Origin: Blepharisma japonicum
Taxonomy: Eukaryota > Ciliophora > Heterotrichea > Heterotrichida > Blepharismidae
DNA length: 64,000 nt
Assembly (NCBI GenBank): GCA_949751835.1
Contig: CATKHK010000010.1
Span: 616,195-680,194, forward strand
Reading direction: 5' to 3'
Below the pieces are notes generated by a model, which saw nothing but the letters and a program-made list of their open reading frames with translations, was not told where the DNA came from and searched no databases. The translations under genes and the position numbers were made by a program. Below, piece after piece: positions 10,255-21,635 of the stretch. How positions within the stretch are numbered: the stretch's first letter is position 1; every line of letters starts with the position of its first letter.

Positions 10255-11981
10255 TTTTTTTATTATAATCTCGAATAAAGATGGAAATACTATTAAAAAA
10301 TAAATCAATCAAGGTGAGAGGAAAATAGAAATTTTTTAAAAATTATATACTTAATTAAATTATTTGTATATATACTGAAGATATTTTGAAATATGATGGC
10401 TTATTTTCATTTTACTTTTGTAAATTTTTAAAAGTAAGCAACTCAGCTATTTTTTTTTTTGCAAACAGCTTAAATTTTAAGAATTATTGCTAGACAATTT
10501 TCATAAATGTTATATTGAGTTTAAAAAATAAAATTATCATAGATAATATCAATTAATCTTAAAATTCTTATATTCAGCAAATTTAATATTTTTGAAAGTA
10601 ATCCGCTATAGAAATAAAAATGCTTAATATTATAGTAAGCAAAGGACTATAAATTCATATCTCTAAAGTTCCGAAAGCCAATAAATATATAAGTGAAATA
10701 AGTCAATTTAGTTATAATACTTAGTAATAAAATACTGACAGGATAATTAGATAAAAGGGCTAATATTTATTTAGCTAGCAATATTGCTTTATCTTATCTA
10801 GAATAATAAAATTTATGATTCCCAATAAATTAATAAGAAAATGCCTTATGGCCTTATGATATGATAATTTTTAAAATTAGATTATTATAAATTATATAAA
10901 TTTCCTTCAATTATGCAAGGTAATAAGCAAATTTTTTTATTCTGTGTGAATCTTCGAGCTTCTTTAAAGATAATCTAAAATCTGCAGTTCTTTAGGATTT
11001 TATTGAATATAAAACATTATAAAGCAAGTTTGCATTTAAAACATTATCAAAAGTAATTAGCTTAAATGCTGGCAAGAGATAAATAAAATTTCAAAGTTAC
11101 TATAAATGCTATTAAAATATATATATTTGTATTTAGTCCGAAAACAGTTAAAAAAAATGCTCACTTTAAAAAGTAACATTAGAGAACCTTAGCTTGAGTG
11201 TGATCATTTGGAAAATTGCAAAAATAATAACCGAAGACTCGGGATTTAAATCTGCAAAAAGCGATTGCGCAGAGAGCTAAAAATTTGAATTTCAATATTT
11301 TATTTTGCCAAACCCATATTAAAAGATAAGCTTTAATGCCTATTTTAATTTGGTGTGCAAATAAAATTTACTGAAATTTTAATTATTGGGAGCCTGCATA
11401 ATCGTTTTTTGCAATTTCAAGTGTCCTAGTCTTCAAATACTGATTTTGAACATCTGCCAATGCCTATACTTAGCACAGGCTCTCTAATGTTTTTTTTTTC
11501 TTTGCTATTCCCAGACTTAAGGCAAGCATATATAATAAAAATATAATATTAAAACTTTATTTTATTTTTTTTGAGGATTAGTTTAGTATCTTCGTTTAAA
11601 ATAGCCCATAAAGGATATGTGAAATGCTATTATCTGAATTGAGATTGGCATTGAGTATACATGTACCAAGCTTTCATTTTACTAAATTATCTGCACTAAT
11701 TATAAAATGTTATATTTATATAAAAATGCTATCAATTGAAAGTAAGATTGATCTTAAGTATGCATAATAACAATTAATAAAAGTGCTTTCATCTTACTAA
11801 ATAATCACTAATTATAAACTATTATACTTATAATGATTAAAATTAAAACAAAAGTAATGTATATTTTTGTTTTATCCTCACTTAACTATCTTTATAGCAA
11901 TTTGCAAACACTCATTGGCCTTATTTAAGATGAATTTACCTCAGCGAAACATATTGCATCAATTTTATGAATTGGATTTAA
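10255..11981. other. gene-poor AT-rich region
   Basis: About 1.7 kb without a supportable gene, separating the housekeeping-type block from the A/B array. The only structure seen is the inverted-repeat pair at 11175 and 11491. No tRNA cloverleaf was recognised. Confidence 0.5.
11175..11491. repeat. imperfect inverted-repeat element, 317 bp
   Basis: The ends AACATTAGAGAACCT (11175-11189) and, on the opposite strand, AACATTAGAGAGCCT (11477-11491) match at 14 of 15 positions. Weaker similarity continues inward to a shared GAAGACT. There is no coding capacity. It could be a MITE or a remnant, but the right arm also resembles the finger-coding sequence at 12051-12078, so a decayed duplicate is an alternative. 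No clear target-site duplication. Confidence 0.35.
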
Positions 11982-12104
11982 ATTTCTATAATTAAATTCG
12001 TAGAATATATATTTTATCAACCCAATTGTAAAGGTCAGCCAAAATTTGAGTGCTATTGCTTAGCCTCTCTAACATTTTGGTGATGCTTTCATCTTTCAGC
12101 TCAC

Positions 12105-12450
12105 CTAACTACCTCAAAAACTCGCCATAATGTTGAATTAATAAATAAACAACCTTCTATAATGCGCCAAAGTCTTCCGGCTCAAAAAATTTCTTCAAAT
12201 ACTCAGAATGCTTCTGGATTGATGGCTAGCTCAGCTTCTATGACAAATCAAAGATCTCCAGTTAATCCTTCTTATTCTTCAAAGGCTCAGCATAATGCTG
12301 AATTGATTACTAGCCCACCATCTATAACACAGCAAAGTATTGCTTCCTCAAACACTCAACATAATGCTGAATTGGTTACTAACTCGCTTTCTATGGAGCA
12401 TCAAAGTCTTGCTGCTTCAAAGACTCAGCATAATGCTGAATTAATCCCTA
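12105..12450 (+). repeat. tandem repeat (about 69-bp unit) in A1 N-terminal region
   Basis: Units centred on QHNAEL-type peptides (CAGCATAATGCTGAATT) recur at about 12120, 12289, 12358 and 12425, each followed by a Ser-rich segment (PSI.QQS). The first unit lies upstream of the ATG at 12162 and is in the same open frame, so the repeat predates loss of the original start. Confidence 0.7.
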
Positions 12451-13829
12451 AATCACTAATTGATATTAGTGAAACGATTAGTGACAAATGTTATGATTAT
12501 CTTTATAAAGTAGAAAATTCCACTGCTATGACAATTCTTGCATTAACCATAGACAATATATCAAAAATTAATAAAATAATCCAAAAATTCACACCAGACT
12601 ATTGAAATTGGAGCTATTGTAAACAATTGATAGAAAATCGTTTAGACTCAATATTAGTTTATAATAATATTCTCGAAGAAATTAAAATTGCTGCAGAATT
12701 CGCTACATCAATTGATGATTTAAATTTATCATTAATAGAAATTATGAATGTTATAGACAATATTGATAAAGAAATTGATTTTTTTGAAATATTAAGTGAA
12801 GTTTTAGAGTTAGAAAATACTGTTAAACGCTATTGATATGCAAAAATTTTAAAATCCCAAAAAAAGATTGATGACTTAAAATCTGAATTTAATATTAAGT
12901 TAAAGGATTTAGAATATTTTTGCGCAAGCAATATTGGCAACTTGAATACTATAGAAAATGAGAAATTCATGAATTTAACCGATGAGCTATATCTAATTTC
13001 TAAACTAATGAATAACAATGCTGAGGCCAAATATTTTTTACAAATTAAAAACGATCAGCTTGTAATAAATGTCACAGAAGCCTGAGAATGGTCTTGTTTT
13101 AGCTTAAGCATTTTGAAATATACTTATTATTTGCCAAAACATGAATATCCTGTGCATGATACTCAAGTAATTGAGCTTCCTAATTCTGAAATTTTTTGTT
13201 TTGCACAAAGCAGTCTCGCATTCAAAATTGATCTAAAATCTTTTAGAATAGGCAAATTATTTCGTGCTTTCCGAGGATGTAACCATTCAACACCCATATA
13301 TTATAAAAATTGCGTTTATGTATTTAGTATGGAATCTAAATATTCTCGAAAAAGTATACTGGAAAAATATGATCTAATTAAAGGCTTGAAAACATTTTTC
13401 ATCAGTCCACTTAAAACTTATTCTAACGATTCTTTATGCTGCTTATATAAAGACTCAATTTTATTTTGTGCTTCAAAAATTTCTAAATTATGGAAATTTG
13501 ATTTTTTATTAGAAAGCTATTCAGAGTTTCCGTTTTATGGAATCTGCCTAGGATACATGAAAATGCTATTTACTGTAAATAATAGAGCATATATAGTGGA
13601 TTCAGAAAATGTAGTTTTCGGTAGTGAGATTGATAATGAGTATAATTGAAGTAAAATTGCAAAATTTAGTGGAATTTCTTATAAAGAATACAATAATCAT
13701 AGAGATGCAGAATGATATATTTTTGCCAATATGGAGCAAGGTTCAATTAAAATATATCAATTTGATTTTAAAAATAAGAAAATCTATGAACCGAAAAGCA
13801 ATTGGTATGGTAGTATCAATATCAAATAA
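12162..13829 (+). CDS. A1: family A coiled-coil/propeller protein, start shifted, 555 aa
   Basis: TGA is Trp at five places. Residues 1-95 are Ser/Gln-rich repeats, about 105-290 a coiled coil with the family motif ATSIDDLNLSLIEIM, and 315-555 the Kelch-like propeller (VIELPNSEIFC, NCVYVFS, LYKDSILFC, EIDNEYNW). The frame is open upstream to 11982 and encodes a recognisable family A zinc finger (CKGQPKFECYC...H), but the first zinc Cys is Phe and the codon aligned with the family start ATG (about 11997) is TTC. Translation probably begins at 12162 without the finger. Alternatively the gene is a decaying copy. Confidence 0.7.
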
Positions 13830-14135
13830 TTAAAATAATAATAAATAATCTATTTTAATTAATATATGATGTAAAATAATTGATTATCGAAAATGAAGCT
13901 TCTTTGAAGCAGGGATAAATAAGGAAGCCATAAGGAATTTGGATATTTTCTTATTGTTTTTAATTAGTTCTGCTTTAAATTATTTATAAAATGATTTTGA
14001 TGCTAAATTAGAATTCTATATTATTTATTGAAAGTTTTATTGTCAATATTTTCACACCAAGAAACTATTTTTTATTCGCGAAAACCTTTTATTATCTAAA
14101 AAGTATAGAATTTTAAAACAGAAACAGATAATAAA
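13830..14135. other. intergenic A1-A2
   Basis: 306 bp, AT-rich. TATAGAATTTT occurs at about 14104-14114, some 20 bp before the A2 ATG. Nothing else seen. Confidence 0.4.
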
Positions 14136-15776
14136 ATGGCAAATTTAGCTTGCTTTGAACCCTTGTGTAAGAAGGAAGCAGAATACCTATGCAATTGCTC
14201 ATCACCATATACAGTCTGGTGTAGCTCACATATGATGATTCATCTAGATTCTACAAATATTGAACATCCTATAGAAGCCATTACTAAAAAGAACCCAGCT
14301 ATTGGAGTAAAACCAGCGGATCCTATTATAAACCCTCATGGGGATTCAATTGACTATCCTTATGAGCATTCTTATCATAGCTCTTATGAGTATTCTATTA
14401 AATACCCAACTGAACATCATTATGAGGATCCTTTTGAGCATCCTTATGAAATATCTATCAAAAAGCCAAATCAAGCTATTGAATCAACTCTTGCTCTAAT
14501 CTACAAACATATATTAGAGATTGAAAAAATTAAAAATAAATTCCGGGAAGAGCACTTTAAATCAAGCTATTGTTGTAATTTGATAAATAATAGTTTAAAA
14601 TCAATTGAGCAATATAATGAAATCCTAGATGAAATGAAAATTGGGGCAGAATATGCTCAATCAATTGATGATTTTCCTCTATCGTTAATGGAAATCATGA
14701 ATATTATAGATAATATTAATATCCAAATAGAATTTCTTGAAAAATTAAATGACATTTTATTATTGGAAAATCAAGTCAAGAGATATTGGATTAAAAAATT
14801 TTCTGGAAACTCAGAAATGATTGGTAAGCAGAAATCTGAATTGAATAGGAGAATAGAGGATATAGAAAGCTGGTGCTTTTGTCATAAAAATAATAAAAAT
14901 CAATTAAACTCTATAGATAATCAAAAGATAGGCAGTCTCCTCAGCACACTAAAGTCAATTTCTGCATTAATAAATAACAATTTTGAGTCCAAGTATTTTT
15001 TCCAGATCAAGCAGGGCCAGCTTTTAATATATGGTACAGAAGCTTGAAGATGGACCTATATTGCTTTGCCTATTTATCAACATAGCATTTATTCATGTAA
15101 TGCACAAGTAATTGAGCTTCCAAATTACGAACTTTTTTGTTTAGGTGATAACAATTATGCATTTACATTTGACCTAAAAGCATGAAGCATCAAAAAAATA
15201 TTTCTTACTTCTATAAGATATGAAGATCCACAGTTACTTTATTATGAAAATTGTGTTTATTGATTCAGTTCTAATCATTACCACCTAAGTTGCTTAATAA
15301 AATTCGATTTAATTAGCAACAAAATATCAAATTTGCCTAGTACTCATATAAATTATAATTCACCTTTATCATGCTGTATATATAAAAATTCCATTTTAGT
15401 TTGTGCGAAAAAAAGTGGACAATTATTAAAATTTGATCTCTTAATAGAAAGCTACTCAGAACTTCCATTTACTGGGTCTAATAAAATCTTTGGAAAAATG
15501 CTATTTACTGGAAACATGAGAGCTTATATTGTAGATCATGCTAATGGGATTTTTGAAAGTGAGATTGAAAATGAATTTCATTGGAATAAAATTGGCATAA
15601 TTAAGATGGATTCGATTGAAAAATATAATGACAGAGGATCCTTAAATCTAGTTTATTTTTCTTTTGTGATAGATGATTTAATGGAAATATATCTGTTTGA
15701 CTTGGGAACTAAGAAAATTTATAAGGTGGAAAGCGATTACTATGGCAGCATATATATTTGAAATAACAACTCATAA
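14136..15776 (+). CDS. A2: TRIM-like zinc finger / coiled coil / propeller protein, 546 aa
   Basis: Zinc finger at residues 6-44 with spacing C-x4-C-x7-C-x-C-x7-C-x2-H-x3-H-x7-H, B-box-like but not a match I can name. A Tyr/His/Glu/Pro-rich linker (PYEH, HPYE) follows at 65-115, then a coiled coil at about 120-290 (QSIDDFPLSLMEIMNIIDN), then a Kelch-like propeller from about 310 (VIELPNYELFC, KFDLISNK, KFDLLIESYSELPF, FTGNMRAYI, IENEFHW). TGA is Trp at four places and the frame is intact to TAA. Function unknown; the architecture resembles TRIM proteins lacking RING, with the propeller as a possible ligand-binding end. Confidence 0.8.
14300..14485 (+). repeat. PYEH-type coding minisatellite in A2
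   Basis: Irregular in-frame repeats of four-codon units around CCT TAT GAG CAT, encoding variants of P-Y-E-H. Corresponding, longer arrays occur in A3 and A6 at the same linker position. Confidence 0.6.
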
Positions 15777-16570
15777 TAATTACTTTAGATATTTATAATC
15801 CATAAAACTTAAAATAGTTAAAGAAAGCTTGGTGCATTTGCTGTAGCTTAGAACTTACAGCTCATCTGATTTTATCAAAAATTAATATAAATATTGAAAG
15901 ATAATAAATCAAATCATACTAATTATACAACTCTTTATCAGAATATTTTTGTAAAAGAAAACAAATTGTGGTAAATGACTTAAATATGTGTATAAAAAAG
16001 GGCTGTCTGGAAAATGCATTCCATTGACACCCTATTTTATACGAGATTTATATATAAATAATAATTTGAAATGAATTTTTTGAAATCGGAAAGGATAATA
16101 AGTTTATCTGAAATAAATTGGTGAATGCTACAATAATCCTTCTGGGGTAATAATAATAATAATAATCGAAATATTTCATTTAGAAATATACAATTTTTTA
16201 AAAAATTTTCCCTCTCAATCAAACAAAGTGATGTATCGCTTGTAAGGATTGAGAAGAATTTAAGTAATAATATAATGCATAAGATTAAAGCAGTTCCTTT
16301 GGCACCATGCATATTAAAATATTAATATATTATATAGCTTGAATGCTCTTTAAATGGCTCTAGGTTATTCAACTTTCTATGCAGTTTGGATTTCTAGCCA
16401 ATCTATGAATAGAGGAGGACATGAGCTATACATAATTTGTTTAGTTAGAATTTGAATGAGAAAATGAGATAAGAATCATCATAATCCAAAAATTGTAGAA
16501 AGCATGCTTAAATATTTTATCTTTTAAATTAATTTAAAAATGAAACAAATAACAATTCTATAAATTTTAT
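15777..16570. other. intergenic A2-A3 with a decayed MULE fragment
   Basis: Mostly low-information AT-rich DNA. On the minus strand around 16350-16420 the frame reads EIQTA, stop, KVE, stop, PRAI, matching ENDIARQDE, stop, PRMI at the start of the MULE at 26.8 kb. The last 150 bp resemble the A6 5' flank. A 91-codon minus frame at 16037-16312 is Leu-rich, has no similarity to the array genes and was not called. Confidence 0.4.
16555..16566 (+). promoter_or_regulatory. TATA-like motif ATTCTATAAATT, 4 bp before A3 ATG
   Basis: One of a series: ATTCTATAA followed by A/T ends 4-5 bp before the ATG of A3, A6, A8, A9, A10, A11 and A12. A4 and A5 carry the reverse complement. Confidence 0.5.
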
Positions 16571-18328
16571 ATGCTAGGTTTAATTTGCTTTAAATCTTTT
16601 TGTGAGAAAAAAGCAGAATATCAGTGTAATTGTTCTTTCCCTCAAACACTTTGATGCAGCTCTCACCTGGCAAATCATTTAGTTTCTTCAAATAATGAGC
16701 ATCCTATTGAAGCAATTACTAAAAAAGAAAACGCTAGTGCTAAAGAAATATCTAGTCCTCTTGTTTCATATCCTGCTGAGCATGATTTTAGGTCTTCTTT
16801 TGAGGATCATTATGATTATCAAAATAAGTACTCTTACGAGCATCCCAATGAGAATCCTTATGAGCTTCCCTATAAAAATCCTCCTAATAGCCATTCTGAT
16901 GGGCATCCTTATGAACCTTCTAATGAGTATTCTCATGAGCATTCTTTTAAGCCTCATTTTGAGGCTTCTTTTGAGGATCCTTCTGAGACTCTTAATAACA
17001 TTCCTGTTGAGCTTCTTAATACGTATTCTCACGAAGTAGTTCATCAAGAGCCAAACCCAACTATTGAATCAACTCTTGTTCTGATCAATGAGCAAATTTC
17101 AGCAATAGAAAAAATAAAAAACAAATTCACAAAAAAGGATTTAGAATCAAGCTACTGTTCAATTGTGCTCCAAAATAGCTTACATTTAATTGAACTATAT
17201 AATGAAGCGCTTGACGAAATTAAAATTGACACAAAACGTGCTTTATGTGTTACTGATTTTTTCCTCCCATTAATTGACATTATGAATATGATTGACAATA
17301 TAAAATTTGAAATAGAGATTCTGGAAAAAATAGATGAAATTATATTTTTAGAAAATCAAGTTAAGAGTTGTTGACTTGCAAACATTTTAGAAAGCCCAGA
17401 AAAGATTAATGAGCTGAAATCTTATTTTATTGAGTGGGTAGAGGGTATAGAAAAATGGTGCTTTCAGTATATAAATACAAAAACGCCATTGACAACTATA
17501 GACAGAGAAAAAGTTAGCAGTCTTACCAATGCATTGAACTTAATTTTAGAATTAATAAATCAGAATTTCGAAGTTAAGTATTTTTTCCGAATAGAGGCGA
17601 ACCAACTATTAATATATGGCACTGAAGCCAGAAAATGATCGAATATTCCTTTGCCTTTTGAGCAATATAATATTTGCTCAATTAATGCACAAGTAGTTGA
17701 ACTACCCAATTACAAAATTTTTTGTGTAGAAAATCGCAATTACCCATTCATATTTGACCTGAAAACTTGAAAAATCAGTAAAATTTTTCCGGAATTTTAT
17801 GTGCACGATCATTCAGTGCCCATTTATTATGAAAACTGCGTTTATGTATTTAGCATGAGGAATTTGCCATGTTTAGAAAAATTTAATTTAATAAGCAGTA
17901 AGAAAACAAGGTTGCCCAGTCCTTTTATAAACTATCTATCTACTCTGTCATGCTGCTTATATAAAAACTCAATTTTAATTTGTTCAGAAAGGAGTTGAAA
18001 ATTATGCAAATTTGATCTCATAATAGAATGCTACTCAGAAATTCAATTTATTGAGCTTAATCCAAAAAATTTTAAAATGCTATTTACTGGAAATATGAGG
18101 GCTTATATTGCAGATAGCAAAAATTGAATTTTTGAAAGCGAAGCTGATAATGAATATAGTTGGAATAAAATCGGATTATTCCAAACAAATTCTATTGGAA
18201 AATGCATTAACCGTAGTTACTTAAATCTAGCATATTTTTCTATTATGGAGAATAAATCAATGGAAATATACCAATTTGATTTGTGTCGTAAGAAAATTTA
18301 CTATGCAGAAAGCTCTTATAATATTTAA
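16571..18328 (+). CDS. A3: TRIM-like family A protein, 585 aa
   Basis: The ATG at 16571 gives the family zinc finger (CFKSFC, CNC, WCSSHLANH); one of the six Trp encoded by TGA lies inside it. Residues about 60-155 are a long Pro/Tyr/Glu/His repeat linker, 160-340 a coiled coil (IDNIKFEIEILEKI), and 370-585 the propeller (VVELPNYKIFC, NCVYVFS, SILICSERSW, FTGNMRAYIADS, EADNEYSWNKIG). Intact to TAA. Closest relative in the window is A6 by linker and propeller sequence, and the two also share their 5' flanks. Confidence 0.8.
16750..17045 (+). repeat. PYE/HEH-type coding minisatellite in A3
   Basis: About 300 bp of imperfect 12-bp units (CCT TAT GAG CAT and variants) encode Pro/Ser-Tyr/Asn-Glu-His/Tyr repeats. 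The other frames of this repeat happen to stay open and would give spurious Leu/Ile-rich ORFs on both strands. Confidence 0.65.
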
Positions 18329-18691
18329 AAATAAATAATAATTTTTATTAAAAACTGACTAGCTTAATATAATTCCAAAAAACTCTAAAAGAAGCATCAA
18401 ATTTGCATCCGATTTGTGAATCCAAAACCATCTATACTAATCAGTATATAATTTTGTATATTTTGAAATAAAAAAATTATATAAAATTTTATTGCTAAAA
18501 ATAAAGGAATTTTTATTGTTTGTCAAAATTTGTAGATTTCTTAATCATTGTTGAATCTTTAATGCTTCTGCTTTTACGTTAAAAATAAATTTTTAAAACT
18601 TTAATTTGTATATTTTTTATCTCAACAATCTGCAAAAATTGGAAGAGGTCTTTTGGTTCCGTTTTATAGATGTGGAGTCAGTGTACAAATT

Positions 18692-18772
18692 CATAAGACA
18701 ATTCTTGATTATTTTCGTAGATCTGACAGACTGGGCTATCAAATCCGTCTTTTTATCGAGTAAGCTGACTTT
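18692..18772 (+). pseudogene. 3'-end fragment of an A8/A12-type gene
   Basis: Matches the last roughly 25 codons of A8 and A12 (VYDTxLDYFRxFDxQKYPICLFFG) including ATTCTTGATTATTTTCGTAG, with substitutions and no upstream gene body. A leftover of recombination. Confidence 0.55.
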
Positions 18773-19002
18773 CAAATAGCAATAAAGATAAAAGGTGCTT
18801 ATATACTTATTAATTTAGATTATTATGCAAATAATAAAAATTACTTATTTATTACAGAAGAAACTAAGTCTATTATAATCATATAATTATTTGGAATCTA
18901 ATTTTTTGACACACAGAGACTTTAAGATACCAAATATCCCAAATGCCGAAAATAAACTGTAACATAAGTGCTTGTTTGCAATAACTGCAGTGGATTATAT
19001 AA

Positions 19003-19013
19003 TTTTATAGAAT
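19003..19013 (+). promoter_or_regulatory. TATA-like motif TTTTATAGAAT, 5 bp before A4 ATG
   Basis: Same 11-mer as before the kinase at 1441; here it is close to the ATG at 19019. A5 has it at 22592-22602. It is the reverse complement of the ATTCTATAAAA motif before A6 and A10. Confidence 0.5.
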
Positions 19014-19018
19014 TCAAA

Positions 19019-21122
19019 ATGGCGGACCAAATTTGCTTTCAATCTTTTTGCATTAACTCAGCAGAATTCCAATGCAATTGTTCAGTCCCTCAAACTTTAT
19101 GCTGTGGCTTACACCTTGAAGCTCATCTGGTTTCATCAAAAAATGAGCATCAAATTAAGAAAATCCCCGAAAAACCAAATGCGATTATTGAAGCTCGTGA
19201 GAAGGGTACTTTTGAAGAGGCCTACATAATTAAAAATCCTATTATTGAGGCGACTCTTGACAAAATATGTGAGGTTATGTCTATAATCAAAAGAGTAGAA
19301 ACTGAATTATCAAATATATATTTAGGACATAACTATTGTCATGATTTATTTGAAAAATGGCTATATTCAATTAAATTCAGGTTCTTATAGCTTAAAGGAT
19401 TTTACAATTCGTACTCTTTCAACCAGATCTCCTATTTGCTGGAGGAATAGCAACCAATGGTCTTATATAAGGATGAGGCTTGCATTGTTACCCCTAGAGT
19501 GTCGACAGACTAGAAAGACTCCTTAATCAGTCATCATTGATAATATGAAGACACTGAGCTTCTCTATGTCTTCTATCATATCTATGAGAAGAGAAGACAC
19601 CTAGGAAAAAGGAGCCACAGCAACAGAAGGAGTGTGACTTAAAAAGGATCTTGATAATTAATATATGGTCATATTAAGCCAATAGCTTCAGCTTAAAGTT
19701 ACCCACTCCATATAGTCTCCTAAAAGCTAGTAGCTAAGTTATATGTTGAATTTCTAGGCTCATGCTATAAATTTATTTTGGTAACCACGATTATATCCAT
19801 CACCTTTGATAATTTTTATCATAGAGCGAAGTAACGAAAAATTATGAGAAAAGTTCATAGAAGTGGAAAGTGGGATTATAAAGTATTTATGGGATAATGG
19901 AAATAAGAAAGAGTTATGCTGAGGCTTAACGTTGAAGTCATTAGTAATAAATTCAATTATAGAATACAATGAAGTTCTTGATACTCTTAAAACTAATGTA
20001 GAAGAGGCTAGGTCAATTGACAAACTTCCTTTATCATTAATGGAAATAATGTTAATTATAGAAAATGCAGAAAATGAAATAGAATTCCTTGAAAAATTAA
20101 ATGAGATGTTTATATTGGAAAATAAAATAAGAGAGCAATGGCTTGCAAAAATTATACAAAATACAAAAAATATCGAAAAATTAAAATCTAGATTTAACGA
20201 AAAAATAAAAGATCTAGAAAATTGATGTTTACGACGCAAAAGCGACAAAAGCAACAAAAGTACTCTAAAGGCTTCAGAAAATGAAAAAATAGAAAGTCTT
20301 CTTAATAAGCTGAGCTTGATTTCTGAACTAATTAAAAACAATTTCGAGGCTAAGCATCTTTTTCAAATCGAAAATGGAAGCATTCTAATATATGGAATAG
20401 AAACCAGAAAAATTTGCAAAATTAAAGTTTTTCCCTATAAAACTGATCTTCATAGTGGCGGGCAGGCAATTGAGCTTCCTAATAACGAAATTTTTTGCAT
20501 ATGGAATTTTAAATTTGCATGCAAAATTGATTTAAAAACTTCAAAGATTGTAAAAAAGTTTCGAGGTTCTAGTTTCTCTAGTTATTACCCACTTATATAT
20601 TATGATAATTGCGTTTATGCATTTAGTGAAGCGAAAGATTTCGAAAAATATGATTTAATTAAAAATATAAAAACAACACTGCCTAGCCATTCTATTAAAA
20701 ACTCATCTAATTTTACCTGCTGTGTATATAGAAATTCAATTTTATTTTGCACAGAATATAGCGTGAGTCTGTTTAAATTTGAATTTTTAATTGAAAGTTA
20801 TTCGAGGATTTCGCTTAATTGGATAGAATCATTATCTCGAAAAAGTTTGTTTACTGGAAATGCGAGAGCTTATATTTATGATAGTATGAAAGTACTTTTT
20901 GAAAGCGGAATTGATAATGAGTATTCCTGGAGTAGAATTATTGATAATGTCAATAATTTTATTGTAGAAGAAATTAATCAAAGTATTGGAAATTTTCTAT
21001 ATTTTCCTTTAAAGGAGCATGATAGCTTGATAGAAGTATATAAATTTGATATTCCTAATACACGGCTCCACAAAATTGCGACTAAAGATTATCAATATGA
21101 TGGCATATATCAAATAAATTAA
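19019..21122 (+). CDS. A4: family A gene interrupted by a 586-bp insertion (505 aa if removed)
   Basis: The zinc finger (CFQSFC, CNC, CCGLHLEAH) and first part of the coiled coil read from 19019 to 19373. The frame then enters unrelated sequence with stops, and family sequence resumes at about 19960 (IEYNEVLDTLK, RSIDKLPLSLMEIM) through the propeller (AIELPNNEIFC, NCVYAFSEAK, FTGNARAYIYDS, GIDNEYSWSRI) to TAA at 21122. Removing 586 bp between two copies of ATTCAATTA joins EKWLYSI to IEYNEV with no gap and gives 506 codons, close to A5 (509) and A7 (505). As it stands the continuous frame stops at about 19390 after the finger. Confidence 0.8.
19374..19959. mobile_element. 586-bp insertion in A4, flanked by 9-bp direct repeats
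   Basis: ATTCAATTA occurs at 19365-19373 and 19951-19959. Paralogues A5 and A7 have no corresponding sequence. The insertion has no convincing ORF and no clear terminal inverted repeat, contains a diffuse inverted repeat around GAGAAGAGAAGACACC, and its boundaries can be set at a TA dinucleotide at the end of each repeat. It may be an unexcised internal eliminated sequence, a retained MITE-like element, or a simple insertion with target duplication. Confidence 0.75.
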
Positions 21123-21635
21123 GTTAATAATATAAGTTTAAAAAATATATTTGTTTTTTATGGTTTTTCTGGTAAATATAATTTAATATGGTAATCTCTT
21201 AAATTTATACTTATTGAATAGCTTAGTTTTTTAATGCTGCATTGAATTTAGACTTTTGAGGGAAAAATTGTTAAATGAATAAAATTGTCTAGTGTAAGAT
21301 TATAGAGTGCTCCTCGGTCTTAAAAATTATTTTGAATGAAATTCTTCTTATGTTTTTTAATGCTTACTATTCTATTCTTTTAATTAATATTAATTCTCAT
21401 TTGGAGAACTGTTTCTCAGTTATAGTATTAGATTAATAATCTGTGAAAGAATTCTGAATATATAGACTTATTAATATAAATATTCCACTGTTAATAAGAA
21501 GCTTGCACTCATGTTTGCTGCTTTATAAATTTTATCTATTTTGATTGCTTTATAAAATGACTTATACTTCTATATGTAATTTTCTTAATGTATATTTAGA
21601 TGAAAAAATCGCTTTTGTGCTTTTTTGGCTCACCC
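21123..21635. other. intergenic downstream of A4
   Basis: AT-rich, about 500 bp, no gene, repeat or RNA recognised. Confidence 0.4.

Larger units (their letters stand above)
18329..19018. other. intergenic A3-A4
   Basis: 690 bp. Contains the A8/A12-type tail fragment at 18692-18772 and, from about 18780, a flank shared with A5 and A7 (TATTATGCAAATAATAAAAA). No gene. Confidence 0.45.

Noticed and set aside
12039-12078. Possible third copy of the inverted-repeat terminus near 11491
   Set aside because: This sequence is the zinc-finger-coding part of A1's original N-terminus, so it is explained without an element.
16037-16312. 91-codon Leu-rich minus-strand ORF
   Set aside because: Low-complexity AT-rich DNA (ATT/TTA runs), no homology to anything in the window, and paralogous flanks do not conserve it.
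16695-17047. Long Leu/Ile-rich ORFs on both strands inside A3
   Set aside because: They are other frames of the 12-bp coding repeat; the family frame through this region is continuous from finger to propeller.
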